Source: Gymnodinialimonas phycosphaerae
GTDB lineage: Bacteria > Pseudomonadota > Alphaproteobacteria > Rhodobacterales > Rhodobacteraceae
Direction of reading: 5' to 3'
DNA length: 64,000 bases
Assembly: GCF_019195455.1 (NCBI RefSeq)
Contig: NZ_JAIMBW010000001.1
Location: forward strand, 2,790,001 to 2,854,000
This document shows, in pieces, positions 51,987 to 61,733 of this stretch. Position numbers and translations under genes: made by a program. Each line of letters starts with the position of its first letter. The stretch's first letter is position 1. The notes below the pieces were generated by a model. It made no database searches. It worked only from the letters and a program-made list of their open reading frames with translations, and was not told the origin of the DNA.

Positions 51987-53741
51987 ATGTCGGACAAGGC
52001 CAGCAAGAAACGCGAAAAGGACGCCCGCGTCGCGGGGCTCACCAAGGGGTTGCGCTCCGTAATGCTCTACCTGTTCGGCATCTCGGGCATCATCAACATC
52101 CTGGCGCTGACCGGTGCCTTTTACATGATGCAGGTCTACGACCGCGTGCTGCTCAGCGGCAGCGTGCCGACGCTGGCGCTGATCTCGCTCTTTGCGCTGG
52201 GGCTTTTCGCCTTCCAGGGAGGGCTCGACGTGATCCGCTCCCAAATCCTGCACCGGATCGGGGCGCGCTTCGACAACCAGGTCGCGCCCGACGTTCACCA
52301 GATGACCATCGAGATGCCGCGCTACGGCTTCTCCATCGGCGAAGCGCTGGAACGCGGCCGCATGGTCGACACCTTGCGCAACTTCTTCGGCAGCCCCGCC
52401 CTAGTGGCGATGCTGGATTTCCCTTGGATGCCGATCTTCGTGGCGTTCGTCTTCTTCCTGCACCCCTATCTGGGTGCCCTGACGGTCGGCGGCGCGGTGA
52501 TCCTCACTCTTATGACCATCATGACCGAGGTGCTCACGCGCAAGGCCAACCGCGATACCAGCCGCGCCGCCGCCTACCGCAGTTCCGTCGCCGAGGCCAA
52601 TGCCCGCAACGCCGACGTGATCCGCGCCATGGGCTTCTCGGGCCATGCCATCCGCCTGTTCCGCGATGCTAACGAAGCTCACCTCCGTCTCCAGGCCGGC
52701 TCCAGCGACATCACCCGCACCATCGGCGCGATCTCCAAGGTGCTGCGCATGATGCTGCAATCGGCGGTTCTGGGCCTCGGCGCCTACCTGACGATCATGG
52801 GCGACATGACGGCCGGTTCGATTATCGCGGCCTCCGTCGTCTCGGCCCGCGCGCTTGCGCCGATCGATGCGATCATCGGGAACTGGAAAAATATCATCAT
52901 GGCCAAGAACGCCTTCACCAAGGTGCGTGAAACCGTCGCCGCCCTGTCCTCGTCGCCCGAAAGCATGGAATTGCCCGACGCGACGGAAAGCTTTACGGCA
53001 GATGCGATCACCGTGGTCGCGCCCGCGACGGGCAAGGTGATCCTCGCCGATGTCTCGCTGCGTATCGAAGCAGGCCAGGCGCTCGGCCTGATCGGCCCCA
53101 GCGGCGGCGGAAAATCCTCGCTGCTGCGGGCGATGGCCGGGGTCTGGCCGGTGCTGCGCGGCCATGTGCGTCTGGATCAGGCCGATCTCGGCCAATGGTC
53201 CGAGCAGGCGATTTCTCGCAGCTTCGGCTACTTGCCGCAGGATTACACTCTGTTCGACACCACAGTCGCCCGCAACATCGCGCGCCTTGCCGATCCCGAG
53301 CCCGAAAAGGTCATCGCGGCAGCCAAGGCGGCGGGTGTGCATGACATGATCGTGGCGATGCCCGACGGCTACGAAACCCAGCTCGGCGCGAACGGCACGA
53401 ACCTGTCGGGCGGCCAGCGCCAGCGTATCGCGCTTGCCTGTGCCCTCTACGGCGACCCTTTCGTGGTCCTCCTCGACGAGCCCAACTCGAACCTCGACGC
53501 CGATGGCGAACGCGCCGTCAGCGAAGCGATCGCCTCCGTCCGGGCCCGTGGCGGTATCGTCATAGTCGTGGCCCACCGGCCCAGCGCCCTCGAAAACGTC
53601 GACCTCGTCGGCATCATCCAGGACGGCGCGCTGGTCCGGATCGGGCCGAAATCCGAAATCATGAAGGTCAAATCCACCCCGGTCACCTCGGCCCGCCCGG
53701 CACCCGCTGCGGCCCGTGCCGAAGCAAAGGCTGTATCATGA
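51987..53741 (+). CDS. Type I secretion system permease/ATPase (PrtD-like)
   Basis: 584-residue inner-membrane ABC exporter. Membrane domain about 20-300 with six helices (GISGIINILALTGAFYMMQVYDRVL is typical for the PrtD/RTX group). ATPase domain: Walker A GPSGGGKSS, signature LSGGQRQRIALA, Walker B FVVLLDEPNSNLD and the switch His in VVAHRPS. No N-terminal C39-like domain. It energises export of RTX-type proteins straight to the outside. Its stop overlaps the RTX gene start by 4 bases, and an HlyD-type adaptor follows; no TolC is in the window. Confidence 0.92.
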   Translation: MSDKASKKREKDARVAGLTKGLRSVMLYLFGISGIINILALTGAFYMMQVYDRVLLSGSVPTLALISLFALGLFAFQGGLDVIRSQILHRIGARFDNQVAPDVHQMTIEMPRYGFSIGEALERGRMVDTLRNFFGSPALVAMLDFPWMPIFVAFVFFLHPYLGALTVGGAVILTLMTIMTEVLTRKANRDTSRAAAYRSSVAEANARNADVIRAMGFSGHAIRLFRDANEAHLRLQAGSSDITRTIGAISKVLRMMLQSAVLGLGAYLTIMGDMTAGSIIAASVVSARALAPIDAIIGNWKNIIMAKNAFTKVRETVAALSSSPESMELPDATESFTADAITVVAPATGKVILADVSLRIEAGQALGLIGPSGGGKSSLLRAMAGVWPVLRGHVRLDQADLGQWSEQAISRSFGYLPQDYTLFDTTVARNIARLADPEPEKVIAAAKAAGVHDMIVAMPDGYETQLGANGTNLSGGQRQRIALACALYGDPFVVLLDEPNSNLDADGERAVSEAIASVRARGGIVIVVAHRPSALENVDLVGIIQDGALVRIGPKSEIMKVKSTPVTSARPAPAAARAEAKAVS

Positions 53742-55537
53742 TCAACGTTCACGCAAAGAACGCACAAGCGTCAGAGGGCAAGGCACGTCTCGACGAGATG
53801 GCCGAGCTCAAAGAAAACGCACCCTCGACCTCGAACCGCAAAATCCTCGCGAGCATGGGAAGCCTCACGGCCTTCCTCGTCTACATGCGGTCCTTCTGGT
53901 CACCCGAGACGGCGCAGGCTCAGACGCTCGACGGCCTCGATGGAAAGATCAACGCGGACGAGCTCGAGATTTGCGAAATCCCCGATGTCGGAGCCTGGCG
54001 GGCGGAAATGGCCCTTGCCTTGCCCAAGAAAAAACAGACCGAGCTCAAAGATCCCAAAGCCCTGGCCGCCCTCGAAGGTCAAGAGACGGCAAGCGTCAAT
54101 AACGGCCACTTGTTCCTTCAGGACGGGCCCGAGGTGAATTTGCCCACGCTGTCGCGGATGGCGCCTACCAAAGTGACGCCGCTGTCCTTTTCGCTCGACG
54201 GCGGGGCAAAGGCGCACTCCTCGTCTCATCCTTTCGAACACGCCAAATCCCAAGCGCACGGCGTCGCCGCACCCGGCGGCACGTCCGGGACGGATGACGG
54301 AGACGAGCAATTCCCCACCGATCCCAACCTCGTGACGCCGCCCGTGCCCGAGCCAGCGCCATCCATTCCGCAACCCGGCACCGAGCCGCCTCTCGATGAC
54401 GACGTTTGCAACGGCGATGACGACTGTCAGCCGGGTCAGGGTGTTAACAACGGGCAGGTCGGCGCGGACGATGACGATTGCGGTTCCGACAGCTGCGCCG
54501 ACGCCGCTCAGGCGGACGACTGCGACAGCTTCGAAGACAGCACGCAGGCCCAGGACGATTGCGACACCTACCCCGTGGATGGGTGCGGCGACGACAATTC
54601 CCCGACCATCGCGCTCGAACTGGTAGAAGGAAGCCTTCTCGCCGATTTCCTTTTCGGCACCGATGCGGCCGAGGAGATGCTGGGCCATGACGGTGACGAC
54701 CGGATCGAAGGCATGGGCGGCGACGATGCCATCATGGGTGGCGCCGGCAATGACGATCTGAGCGGCGGCGCGGGCGACGATCTGCTCATAGGGGAAATAG
54801 GCGACGATTTGATGGACGGCGACGCAGGCGATGACCTGCTCATCGGCGGCGAAGGATCGGACCATATCCACGGCGGCGAGGGCGATGACCGCATCCTCGG
54901 CGGCGCGGGCGACGACGTCCTCTACGATGGTCAGGGGCGCGACGTGCTCCTGGGCGGGGTCGGGGACGACACGATCCATCTCACCCTCGACAGCGAGGTC
55001 GACTTCATCGACGGCGAAACCGGCGCAGACCGTCTCGACCTATCCGCCGCCCTCGTCAGCAGCAGAACAGACATCGCCCGCAGCGAAGTCACGCTAGATG
55101 ACGGCCCCACAGACAAGCTTTCGGGGATCGAGATCTTTGTATCCGGTTCGGCGGAGGACGAATTCGACTTCTCCGGTCTTGCCGCTTCCGCCAAGCCGGA
55201 CGATGCGCCGATGTTCTTCCAGATCACCGATTTCGGTCGCGGCGACACGGTCCGTGCCACCGGGGAATTCTCCCTCGCCTTCGACGATCTCTCCGATGAT
55301 GCGCTTTGGCCCAGCGCGCCAGACGAGGTCTCCGACCTCGAGGCGCGCATCCGCGAGACAAGCGGTGACGGCGCCGATGCCGTGCCGAGCCGCCTCTCGT
55401 TCAGAACCGCGACCGAGGAAGACATGGTCGCGCGCGTGATCGACTTCGATTTCGACGGCGACGGGCGGGTCGATCTCACCGTCACCATCCAGAACGAGCC
55501 GTCCCAGGATGCGCTCCCGTTCGCAGAACAAGCCTGA
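53738..55537 (+). CDS. RTX repeat protein with N-terminal membrane segment and Asp/Cys-rich region
   Basis: 599 residues, very acidic. The N-terminal part has one hydrophobic stretch (about 36-52, LASMGSLTAFLVYM). Residues about 215-290 form an odd Asp/Cys-rich region (DDDVCNGDDDCQPGQG, DDDDCGSDSCADA). Residues about 318-410 carry around ten RTX nonapeptides (GGAGNDDLSGGAGDDLL, GGEGDDRILGGAGDDVL), which bind Ca2+ and mark type I secretion substrates. Position between the ABC exporter and adaptor, overlapping the former, makes it the cognate substrate or an operon-encoded accessory. A membrane segment in a T1SS substrate is unusual and may anchor it. No enzymatic domain recognised. Confidence 0.8.
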   Translation: MINVHAKNAQASEGKARLDEMAELKENAPSTSNRKILASMGSLTAFLVYMRSFWSPETAQAQTLDGLDGKINADELEICEIPDVGAWRAEMALALPKKKQTELKDPKALAALEGQETASVNNGHLFLQDGPEVNLPTLSRMAPTKVTPLSFSLDGGAKAHSSSHPFEHAKSQAHGVAAPGGTSGTDDGDEQFPTDPNLVTPPVPEPAPSIPQPGTEPPLDDDVCNGDDDCQPGQGVNNGQVGADDDDCGSDSCADAAQADDCDSFEDSTQAQDDCDTYPVDGCGDDNSPTIALELVEGSLLADFLFGTDAAEEMLGHDGDDRIEGMGGDDAIMGGAGNDDLSGGAGDDLLIGEIGDDLMDGDAGDDLLIGGEGSDHIHGGEGDDRILGGAGDDVLYDGQGRDVLLGGVGDDTIHLTLDSEVDFIDGETGADRLDLSAALVSSRTDIARSEVTLDDGPTDKLSGIEIFVSGSAEDEFDFSGLAASAKPDDAPMFFQITDFGRGDTVRATGEFSLAFDDLSDDALWPSAPDEVSDLEARIRETSGDGADAVPSRLSFRTATEEDMVARVIDFDFDGDGRVDLTVTIQNEPSQDALPFAEQA

Positions 55538-55552
55538 ACAAGGAATGACGAC

Positions 55553-56878
55553 ATGAAACTCAAAACCACCACCACCCCCGCGGACCAGCCAATCTATTCC
55601 ATCCGCGGCCGCGTCATCGGCGGGCTGTTTCTGACGGGCCTGCTTGTCACCGGCATCTTCGGCTGGGCGGCGCGTGCCGACCTCGCCGGGGCCGTGGTTC
55701 TGACCGGCGAAGTCGCCGTCGACCGCAACCTTCGGGTTGTGCAGCATGCCGATGGTGGCATCGTTCAAGAAATTCTCGTCAGTGCCGGCGACGCCGTCGA
55801 AGCAGGCGACGTTCTTATCCGCCTCGACAACACTGCCGCCTGGACCGAGCGTGCCATCCTTCATGGCCGCATCGCCGAATTCTCGATCCGTCGGATGCGG
55901 CTCGAAGCGCAGCGCGAATTGCGCGACAGCTTCGATCTACCCGAAGGGCTCGACGAACTGGTGACCCCCCGCGCGACGATCATGTCGATCTACGCCGGCG
56001 AATTGCGAATCTTCGAAGGCGGCATCGCCTCATATCGCAGCCGCCGCGAACAGTTGGAACTTGGCATCCAGCAGGTCCGCGCCGAAATCGAAGGGCTCGA
56101 AGCGCGCCTTGCCGCCAACGGCGAGGAAATCGAACTCGTCTCGACCGAGAATTCCCGCGTCGAGGAATTGGCCGGCCTGCAACTGACCGCGCGCAACGCC
56201 GTCTTCTCGATCAACCGCGAAAACGTGCGGCTGCAAGGCGAACGGGGCGATATCCTCTCCATGCTCGCCCGCGCGCGCAGCCGGATCAGCGAACTGGACC
56301 TCGACATCCTCGCGATGGACGACCAGGCACGCACCGATGCGCAGCAGGAACTGCGCGAGATCGAAACCCAGCTGACCGAACTGAACGAACGGCGCATGGT
56401 CGTCGAGACGACGCTTGCGCGCACCGACATTCGTGCTCCGATCGCGGGCCGGCTCAACGATCTCAACATCAACTCGGTCGGTGGGGTCATCTCGCCCGCG
56501 GAAATCCTCGCCACCATCGTGCCCGAAGACGCAAATCTCGTCTTCACCGGCCAGGTCCCTGTCGTGCAGATCGAACAGGTAGAAGTCGAACGTCCGGCCC
56601 GGTTGCGCTTCTCGGCCTTCGAACAGAGCGCAACACCCGAGATCGCGGGTATCGTGGAATACGTGGCCGCCGCCGCAACGCGGGACGAGGCGACGGGCGG
56701 CGATTTCTACGACATCCGCATCGAGGTCGAACCCGAGGAACTAGCGCTGCTCGGCGGGCGCGAATTGCGGCCCGGCATGCCCGTGGAAATCTACGTGACC
56801 ACCAGCGAACGCACCGCGCTGTCCTATCTGGTAAAGCCCTTCCGCGACCAGATCGCGCGCGCTTTCCGCGAACGCTGA
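55553..56878 (+). CDS. HlyD family type I secretion membrane fusion protein (PrtE-like)
   Basis: 441-residue periplasmic adaptor. One N-terminal membrane helix (about 22-42), a lipoyl-like half-motif GGIVQEILVSAGDAVEAGDVLIRLD, long coiled-coil region about 90-290 (ELRIFEGGIASYRSRREQLE and similar), the second lipoyl half RTDIRAPIAGRLNDL and the beta-barrel with GGVISPAEILATIVPED. It would link the ABC exporter to a TolC-type outer membrane channel. It is 15 bases after the RTX gene, with a terminator-like hairpin after it. Confidence 0.92.
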   Translation: MKLKTTTTPADQPIYSIRGRVIGGLFLTGLLVTGIFGWAARADLAGAVVLTGEVAVDRNLRVVQHADGGIVQEILVSAGDAVEAGDVLIRLDNTAAWTERAILHGRIAEFSIRRMRLEAQRELRDSFDLPEGLDELVTPRATIMSIYAGELRIFEGGIASYRSRREQLELGIQQVRAEIEGLEARLAANGEEIELVSTENSRVEELAGLQLTARNAVFSINRENVRLQGERGDILSMLARARSRISELDLDILAMDDQARTDAQQELREIETQLTELNERRMVVETTLARTDIRAPIAGRLNDLNINSVGGVISPAEILATIVPEDANLVFTGQVPVVQIEQVEVERPARLRFSAFEQSATPEIAGIVEYVAAAATRDEATGGDFYDIRIEVEPEELALLGGRELRPGMPVEIYVTTSERTALSYLVKPFRDQIARAFRER

Positions 56879-56907
56879 CACTCGCGCCCTGCCAGCCACG
56901 ATCATGG

Positions 56908-56936
56908 GTGCCGCCGGCCTGAACCGGCGGCACTTT
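56908..56936 (+). terminator. Terminator-like hairpin after the secretion operon
   Basis: GTGCCGCCGG (56908-56917), loop CCTGAA, and the exact reverse complement CCGGCGGCAC (56924-56933), followed by TTTCATC. A 10-bp GC-rich stem 29 bases after the HlyD-type stop fits intrinsic termination, though the T-run is short. Confidence 0.6.
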
Positions 56937-57028
56937 CATCCCCCCGAGCCCCCCCTTCGCCCGGCCCTTCCCGACCAGGCAGCGGCAACAGGGCCACAAC
57001 CCACAGAAATCTCCGAAAAACGCGGCAC

Positions 57029-58075
57029 GGCTTTGTTGCACAAATCAGCTGATTGGATTCACTGTGTGAATCTAGCGCTGTAGCTCAAGGGCATGAGCAG
57101 CTGGGCACCCACGAAACACTAGACAAAGAACTGGTCGTCCAATGAAAGTTTGAAACGGCGCGGTTTGTTATCGATCTGGTCTGTCTCCAAGATGATTTGG
57201 ACGCCACCACCAAGCGGCAAGCGGGGTCGGCCACAGCAATTCAATGATGCCGCCATTCAATCCTGTCTGACGTTGAAGATCCCGTTTGGCATGCCGCTTC
57301 GCTAGACAACTGGATTCGCCCAGAGCCAGCTGCGGCTGGTCGGACCGGATCGGGTTGCGCAAGTCTTCAGCACTTTATGTCGCCGCCAGAAGACACTGAA
57401 CGTGAGCCTGCCGTATCGTGATTCCAAGGCCTCACTGAAACTCCTCGTCGATAGAACGTGGATCAAAGCTGAAGGTAAAGGAGAGTGGAATGCACTCAAG
57501 CACGGAGGCTCCAAGCGCCGCACCTGGCGTAAGATACACATAGGAATCGACGAAGAAACGCTGGACATTCGGGCCGTAGAAGTCACTGGCAGCAATATCG
57601 GTGACGCACCCATGCTACCAAAACTTCTGAACCACGTCCCATCCGATAAGGACACCGCCAGTGTCACCGTAGACGGGGCATATGATACTCGGGAATGCCA
57701 TGAGGCGATTGCGGCGCAAGATGCCCATGCGGTGATCCCGCCGCGCAAAAATGCCACGCTCTGGAAGCCGACGAGTTACGAAGCAATTGCGCATAACGAT
57801 ACGGTCAATGCACAACGATATTAGGCCGGCCCCTTTGGCGACGCTGGAGCGGATATCACCGCCGAAGTTGCGTCGAAACCCAAATGCACTGTATTATACT
57901 ACTCGGCCAATCGTTGATGGCGAGAGCCTCCGATAGGCGGGTCGCAGAGATCCATGTCCGTATCGCAGTCCTCAACCGCTACACTGCTATTGGCATACCC
58001 GCCGCTGAGCCCCTGGGCCAAATCCGTCTGGGGCAAGGAAAAGAACGTCCTGCATCCGATATGTGCAACAAAACC
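57029..58075 (+). mobile_element. Degenerate IS5 family element with both ends
   Basis: Left end GGCTTTGTTGCACAAATC (57029-57046) and right end whose reverse complement is GGTTTTGTTGCACATATC (58058-58075), 16 of 18 bases alike. No matching target duplication is seen outside. Inside is a broken transposase: intact part about 57402-57824 with SLPYRDSKASLKLLVDRTWIKAEG (first Asp; the usual Ser is Arg), TVDGAYDTREC (second Asp) and VIPPRKNA, then a stop at 57822 and frameshifted remains of QSLMARASDRR and AEIHVRIAVLNRYTAIGIP. Confidence 0.85.
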
Positions 58076-58334
58076 TATATATGACCTGCCTCATTTGGAT
58101 GTCGGGGCACTCTTTAATTTTGCAGCGCTCTAAAGATACAGAACTACTTAATGTATTCATTTGGGGCTGAGCTCGAATCGTGTTCTTAATCACGAAGTTA
58201 AGAAGGCGCAGATTCGGAACCAGGCATTGCTGCCCAGGTTCGATTGGCTCTAGCAAACCAAGATTAGAGTCTAAGATGCGGCATATGAACTGCGCTCGAA
58301 AGCTGCGCGATGGGCCAGCAAGGGGGACAGAAAG

Positions 58335-58967
58335 GTGTCAAAGGTTCTGATTTATTCGAACCAGGTCTTCGTCAGAAAAGGCATCCGGTGCTTTCTCGAT
58401 ACGCAGGATGATGTTCATATTTCGGGCGATGCCGAAGTTCCGGAAGGCCGCGCACTCGATTCCGAGGCAGATGGAATAGATATCGTTTTGCTCGATCTTT
58501 CCGGTCTCTCCAATCCTACCGAAACCATTCGCCGGCTCCGGCGCGCGATGAATGACGCGCGCATCGTGGTCCTGTGCACCGTCAGTACGACCGATTATGC
58601 CGTCGAAGCGCTCGACGCGGGCGCAGCGGGGATCATTACCCACTCCTGTCAGCCCACGGAATTACGAATCGCGATGTCGCGCATCCTAAACGGCGACAAT
58701 TACATCCAGCCCGATATTGCGATGGACATATTCCGCGAGTTGCGCGCCAAAGAGGCACAGCGTTACGAGGCGGAACGCCTACGCCTGACCGTGCGTGAAA
58801 GCCAGGTGATCAGTCACCTGATGCAGGGTAAGACGAACCGTCAGATCGGAGAGAGCCTTTCTATCAGCGAGAAAACTGTGAAGCACTACGTAGGGGTGCT
58901 GAAGGAAAAATTCTGTGTCGCGAACCGGCTCGAAATTGTGTTGCATGCCCAGCGCCTTTCGCTCTAA
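58335..58967 (+). CDS. LuxR/NarL family response regulator with non-canonical receiver
   Basis: 210 residues. Receiver-like domain 1-about 125 has D54 in VLLDLSG, but the N-terminal acidic pair is SN (VLIYSNQVFV), and the position of the conserved Lys reads GIITHS. Phosphorylation by the usual mechanism is thus doubtful. The C-terminal LuxR helix-turn-helix is intact: LTVRESQVISHLMQGKTNRQIGESLSISEKTVKHYVGVLKEKF. It lies 260 bases after the decayed IS5 and upstream of a sensor kinase; it may regulate the secretion or haloperoxidase genes, but no sites are evident. Confidence 0.87.
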   Translation: MSKVLIYSNQVFVRKGIRCFLDTQDDVHISGDAEVPEGRALDSEADGIDIVLLDLSGLSNPTETIRRLRRAMNDARIVVLCTVSTTDYAVEALDAGAAGIITHSCQPTELRIAMSRILNGDNYIQPDIAMDIFRELRAKEAQRYEAERLRLTVRESQVISHLMQGKTNRQIGESLSISEKTVKHYVGVLKEKFCVANRLEIVLHAQRLSL

Positions 58968-59214
58968 CCGCAGATCGCACCACGACGCTTTCCGCACCAG
59001 AATACAGCATCGCTACTGTAAGGCGCATTCGTCCGCGAGCGGGGCAATTTTGCTTGCCGACCAACGGACATTTCAAAGTTCGCAGCGAACCGCGATCGAA
59101 CCGTCACTCTCGCCTACCCGCCACCCTGCGCCGCACTACGCGGTGGCTTTGAGCGGCGGGGCACGGCCCCGTATCCGCAAACTTCCGAAACTTTAGCCTA
59201 CTGGATGATCCCGC

Positions 59215-61110
59215 ATGGTCTCGATGTCCGATCCCGAACTGAAAAACACCGCGGCCCCGGATGGAATGCGCTTAAGTCCCAACACCATTCCGGGCAAAAT
59301 CTGGATTTTCCTGTGGTCGTTGCGGACACGGGTGTTCATCATGCTGCTGGCTGCGATCCTGGCTTTCGGGGCAGGGCTACAATATTGGAACTACCGGATG
59401 CTGTTCCAGAACGAGGTGCGGCTCGCCGATGACAAGCACCTTGTCACAGCCACGCATCTGGCCTTGTCGCTGTCGCGCTATTCGCGCGATGTTAGCCTCG
59501 TCTTCGCGCATTGGGCAAGGAATGTCAGCGAAGCCGAAAGCGCAGGAGTGGCCATCGCCGAAGATAGCGGCCTGCCCGTGGCGATGGATATCGACGGGTT
59601 CGCGATTCTGTCCTCCGACAACACCGTCGAAGCCAGCTTCAGCACGACGAGCGAACCGCTGGCCCTGCCCCCCGACGAGGTGATCGAAGACCTGCGCATT
59701 GGCAGCAACACGCAGCTGCATGGCGTCCAGTTCTCTAACCTGCAGCGCATCGGGGACGACAGGTATTTCATCCTCGGCTACAACCTCGCAGGGGGCCAGA
59801 TCGCGATCGGCTATCTGAACGTCAACTATATCACGGACGTGCAGCAACGCGTCCAGTTTGGTGAACTGGGCCATGCCGCGATCTTCGATGCGGCGGGCGT
59901 GACAGTCGCGCACCCGGTCCCTGCCGTCGAAGAAAACATGATGAATGCCGCGGGCATTCCGGTCGTCGCCCGCATGCTGGCCCGAGAAACAGGGGTGGGG
60001 CAATTCTATTCCCCACCAATGAATGCCGACATGATCGCAGGTTACACCTATGTCCCCGAAACCGGCTGGGCGGTGATGGTGCCACAGCCGATTGACGAAT
60101 TGTCCGCCTCCGTCGAAGCCAGCTTGCGCAGCACCAATATTTTCATCATCGCCGTGTCGCTTGCTCTGGCGCTGTTCGGCTGGGTCATGACACGCGCGCT
60201 AGTCCGCCCTATCGACCGCTTCACCACGGCGGGCCTCGAGATTGCAGCTGGCAATTTCCTCGTCGACCTGCCCGAGCGGGAAAACTCCTCGCTCGAAATG
60301 TCGCGCCTTAACCAGGCGCTTAAGACCATGGTCGGAAGGATTCGCGGCTCCAGCGAACGTCTTCAGGCCGCGCTCGAGATCGAAGAGGTCGAGAACAAAC
60401 GCAAGAGCGATTTCCTCATCATCGCTAGCCATGAATTGCGCAATCCGCTTTCCGGTGTGGTGGGGATGCTCTCGGCCTGCAGGGAACGGACCGACGAGCC
60501 CGAACTGACCAGCTACCTCGAGGTGGCCGCCCGTTCCGCGACGCAGCTCAGAAGCGTCGTCGACGAGATGACCCATTATGCAGAGGAACAGACCGACACC
60601 TTGGCCATCAACGTCGATAGTTTCGACCTTGGTCAGGAACTCGCGCAGCTCGCCACGATCTACGGTCAGCAGGCCGAGACGGCGGGCCTCGCTTTCGACT
60701 TCACTCCGCGTCCCGAGATCGACGAGGTCATCGTGACCGACCGCTACAGGCTGTTCCAGGTGGTCGCAAACCTGCTGGACAACGCGATCAAATACACCGC
60801 ATCGGGCGGTGTCACCCTCGATGTGGGCCTGCATCCCGATCCCGATCCGGATGCGATTGGCGACTGGCTGTATGTCCGGGTGACCGATACGGGCATCGGG
60901 CTCGACCCCGATGCGATGAAACAGATTTTCGAACCCTTCTTCCAGGTCGAGGGTTCCTACTCCCGCGCCCACAATGGTTTGGGCCTCGGCCTCGCGATTT
61001 CCAAATCCATCGTGGATCGGCTGTCTGGCTATCTCCATTGCGAAAGCGAGCCCGGCAAGGGAGCCACCTTCAGCCTGCATGTTCCCATTCAGATCATTAC
61101 CCGACACTGA
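59215..61110 (+). CDS. Membrane sensor histidine kinase with periplasmic Cache-like domain
   Basis: 631 residues. First membrane helix about 39-58, periplasmic sensor about 60-300 resembling double-Cache domains (FILGYNLAGGQIAIGYLNVNYI and PETGWAVMVPQ), second helix about 306-328, HAMP about 329-380, phospho-acceptor H406 in IIASHELRNPLSG, and ATPase motifs LLDNAIKYTASGG, DTGIGLD, GLGLGLAIS. Ligand unknown. Start at 59215; an ATG three codons later is possible. The single receiver protein 170 bases downstream is the likely partner. Confidence 0.9.
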   Translation: MVSMSDPELKNTAAPDGMRLSPNTIPGKIWIFLWSLRTRVFIMLLAAILAFGAGLQYWNYRMLFQNEVRLADDKHLVTATHLALSLSRYSRDVSLVFAHWARNVSEAESAGVAIAEDSGLPVAMDIDGFAILSSDNTVEASFSTTSEPLALPPDEVIEDLRIGSNTQLHGVQFSNLQRIGDDRYFILGYNLAGGQIAIGYLNVNYITDVQQRVQFGELGHAAIFDAAGVTVAHPVPAVEENMMNAAGIPVVARMLARETGVGQFYSPPMNADMIAGYTYVPETGWAVMVPQPIDELSASVEASLRSTNIFIIAVSLALALFGWVMTRALVRPIDRFTTAGLEIAAGNFLVDLPERENSSLEMSRLNQALKTMVGRIRGSSERLQAALEIEEVENKRKSDFLIIASHELRNPLSGVVGMLSACRERTDEPELTSYLEVAARSATQLRSVVDEMTHYAEEQTDTLAINVDSFDLGQELAQLATIYGQQAETAGLAFDFTPRPEIDEVIVTDRYRLFQVVANLLDNAIKYTASGGVTLDVGLHPDPDPDAIGDWLYVRVTDTGIGLDPDAMKQIFEPFFQVEGSYSRAHNGLGLGLAISKSIVDRLSGYLHCESEPGKGATFSLHVPIQIITRH

Positions 61111-61280
61111 AGGGGGCTGCCGTGCAGCAACCACGAAAGCCTCCATCCACGGCAACTCCGCCTCGAAATCGCGGATTTCTGCTACAAGTTGCCGCAAAGA
61201 TAGTGGAAAGGGGTTCATTGAACGTGGACAGCAAGCCGGGAATGAGCTACGATTTTCGTGCCTAGGGGAAGGTCAAGAAC

Positions 61281-61682
61281 ATGCAGGTTGAGGTCGAAAA
61301 AAAGATCCTTGTCGTTGACGATGACGCCACCAATCGCCTCGTCGTCCGCGTGCTTATGGAACTGCGTGGACATACCGTAGTTGAAGCAGCCAGCGGCCAT
61401 GACGCTCTGGACATCATCGAAGCGACTGATTTCGACGTGATCCTGATGGACCTAAGCATGCCGCAAATGGACGGTTTCGAGACGACGCTCCATATGCGTA
61501 AGGGCAAGCATTGCGGTTCATACAAGCCGATTTTCGCGCTCACCGCCCACACAGACCGCTCCAATTTCGAGAAATGCATGAAAGCGGGCATGAATGGCGT
61601 GTTGGGAAAGCCCTTCGACTCCGGCGGCGCAGATCAGATTCTGACCCTGCTCAACAGCCCGACCAGCCATTCCCCGAGCTAA
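61281..61682 (+). CDS. Single-domain (CheY-like) response regulator
   Basis: 133 residues, one receiver domain with all key residues: VVDDDATN acidic pocket, D57 in VILMDLSMPQMDGFE, and the Lys in VLGKPF. No output domain, so it acts by protein contact or as a phosphate relay. The frame starts MQVEVEKKILVVDDD after an AAGGTC-type site. It follows the sensor kinase on the same strand and converges on the haloperoxidase gene. Confidence 0.88.
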   Translation: MQVEVEKKILVVDDDATNRLVVRVLMELRGHTVVEAASGHDALDIIEATDFDVILMDLSMPQMDGFETTLHMRKGKHCGSYKPIFALTAHTDRSNFEKCMKAGMNGVLGKPFDSGGADQILTLLNSPTSHSPS

Positions 61683-61733
61683 GCGCGCAGGGCTCGGGCC
61701 CTGCGCTACGAAATTGTGTTTGCACGCCAGATC

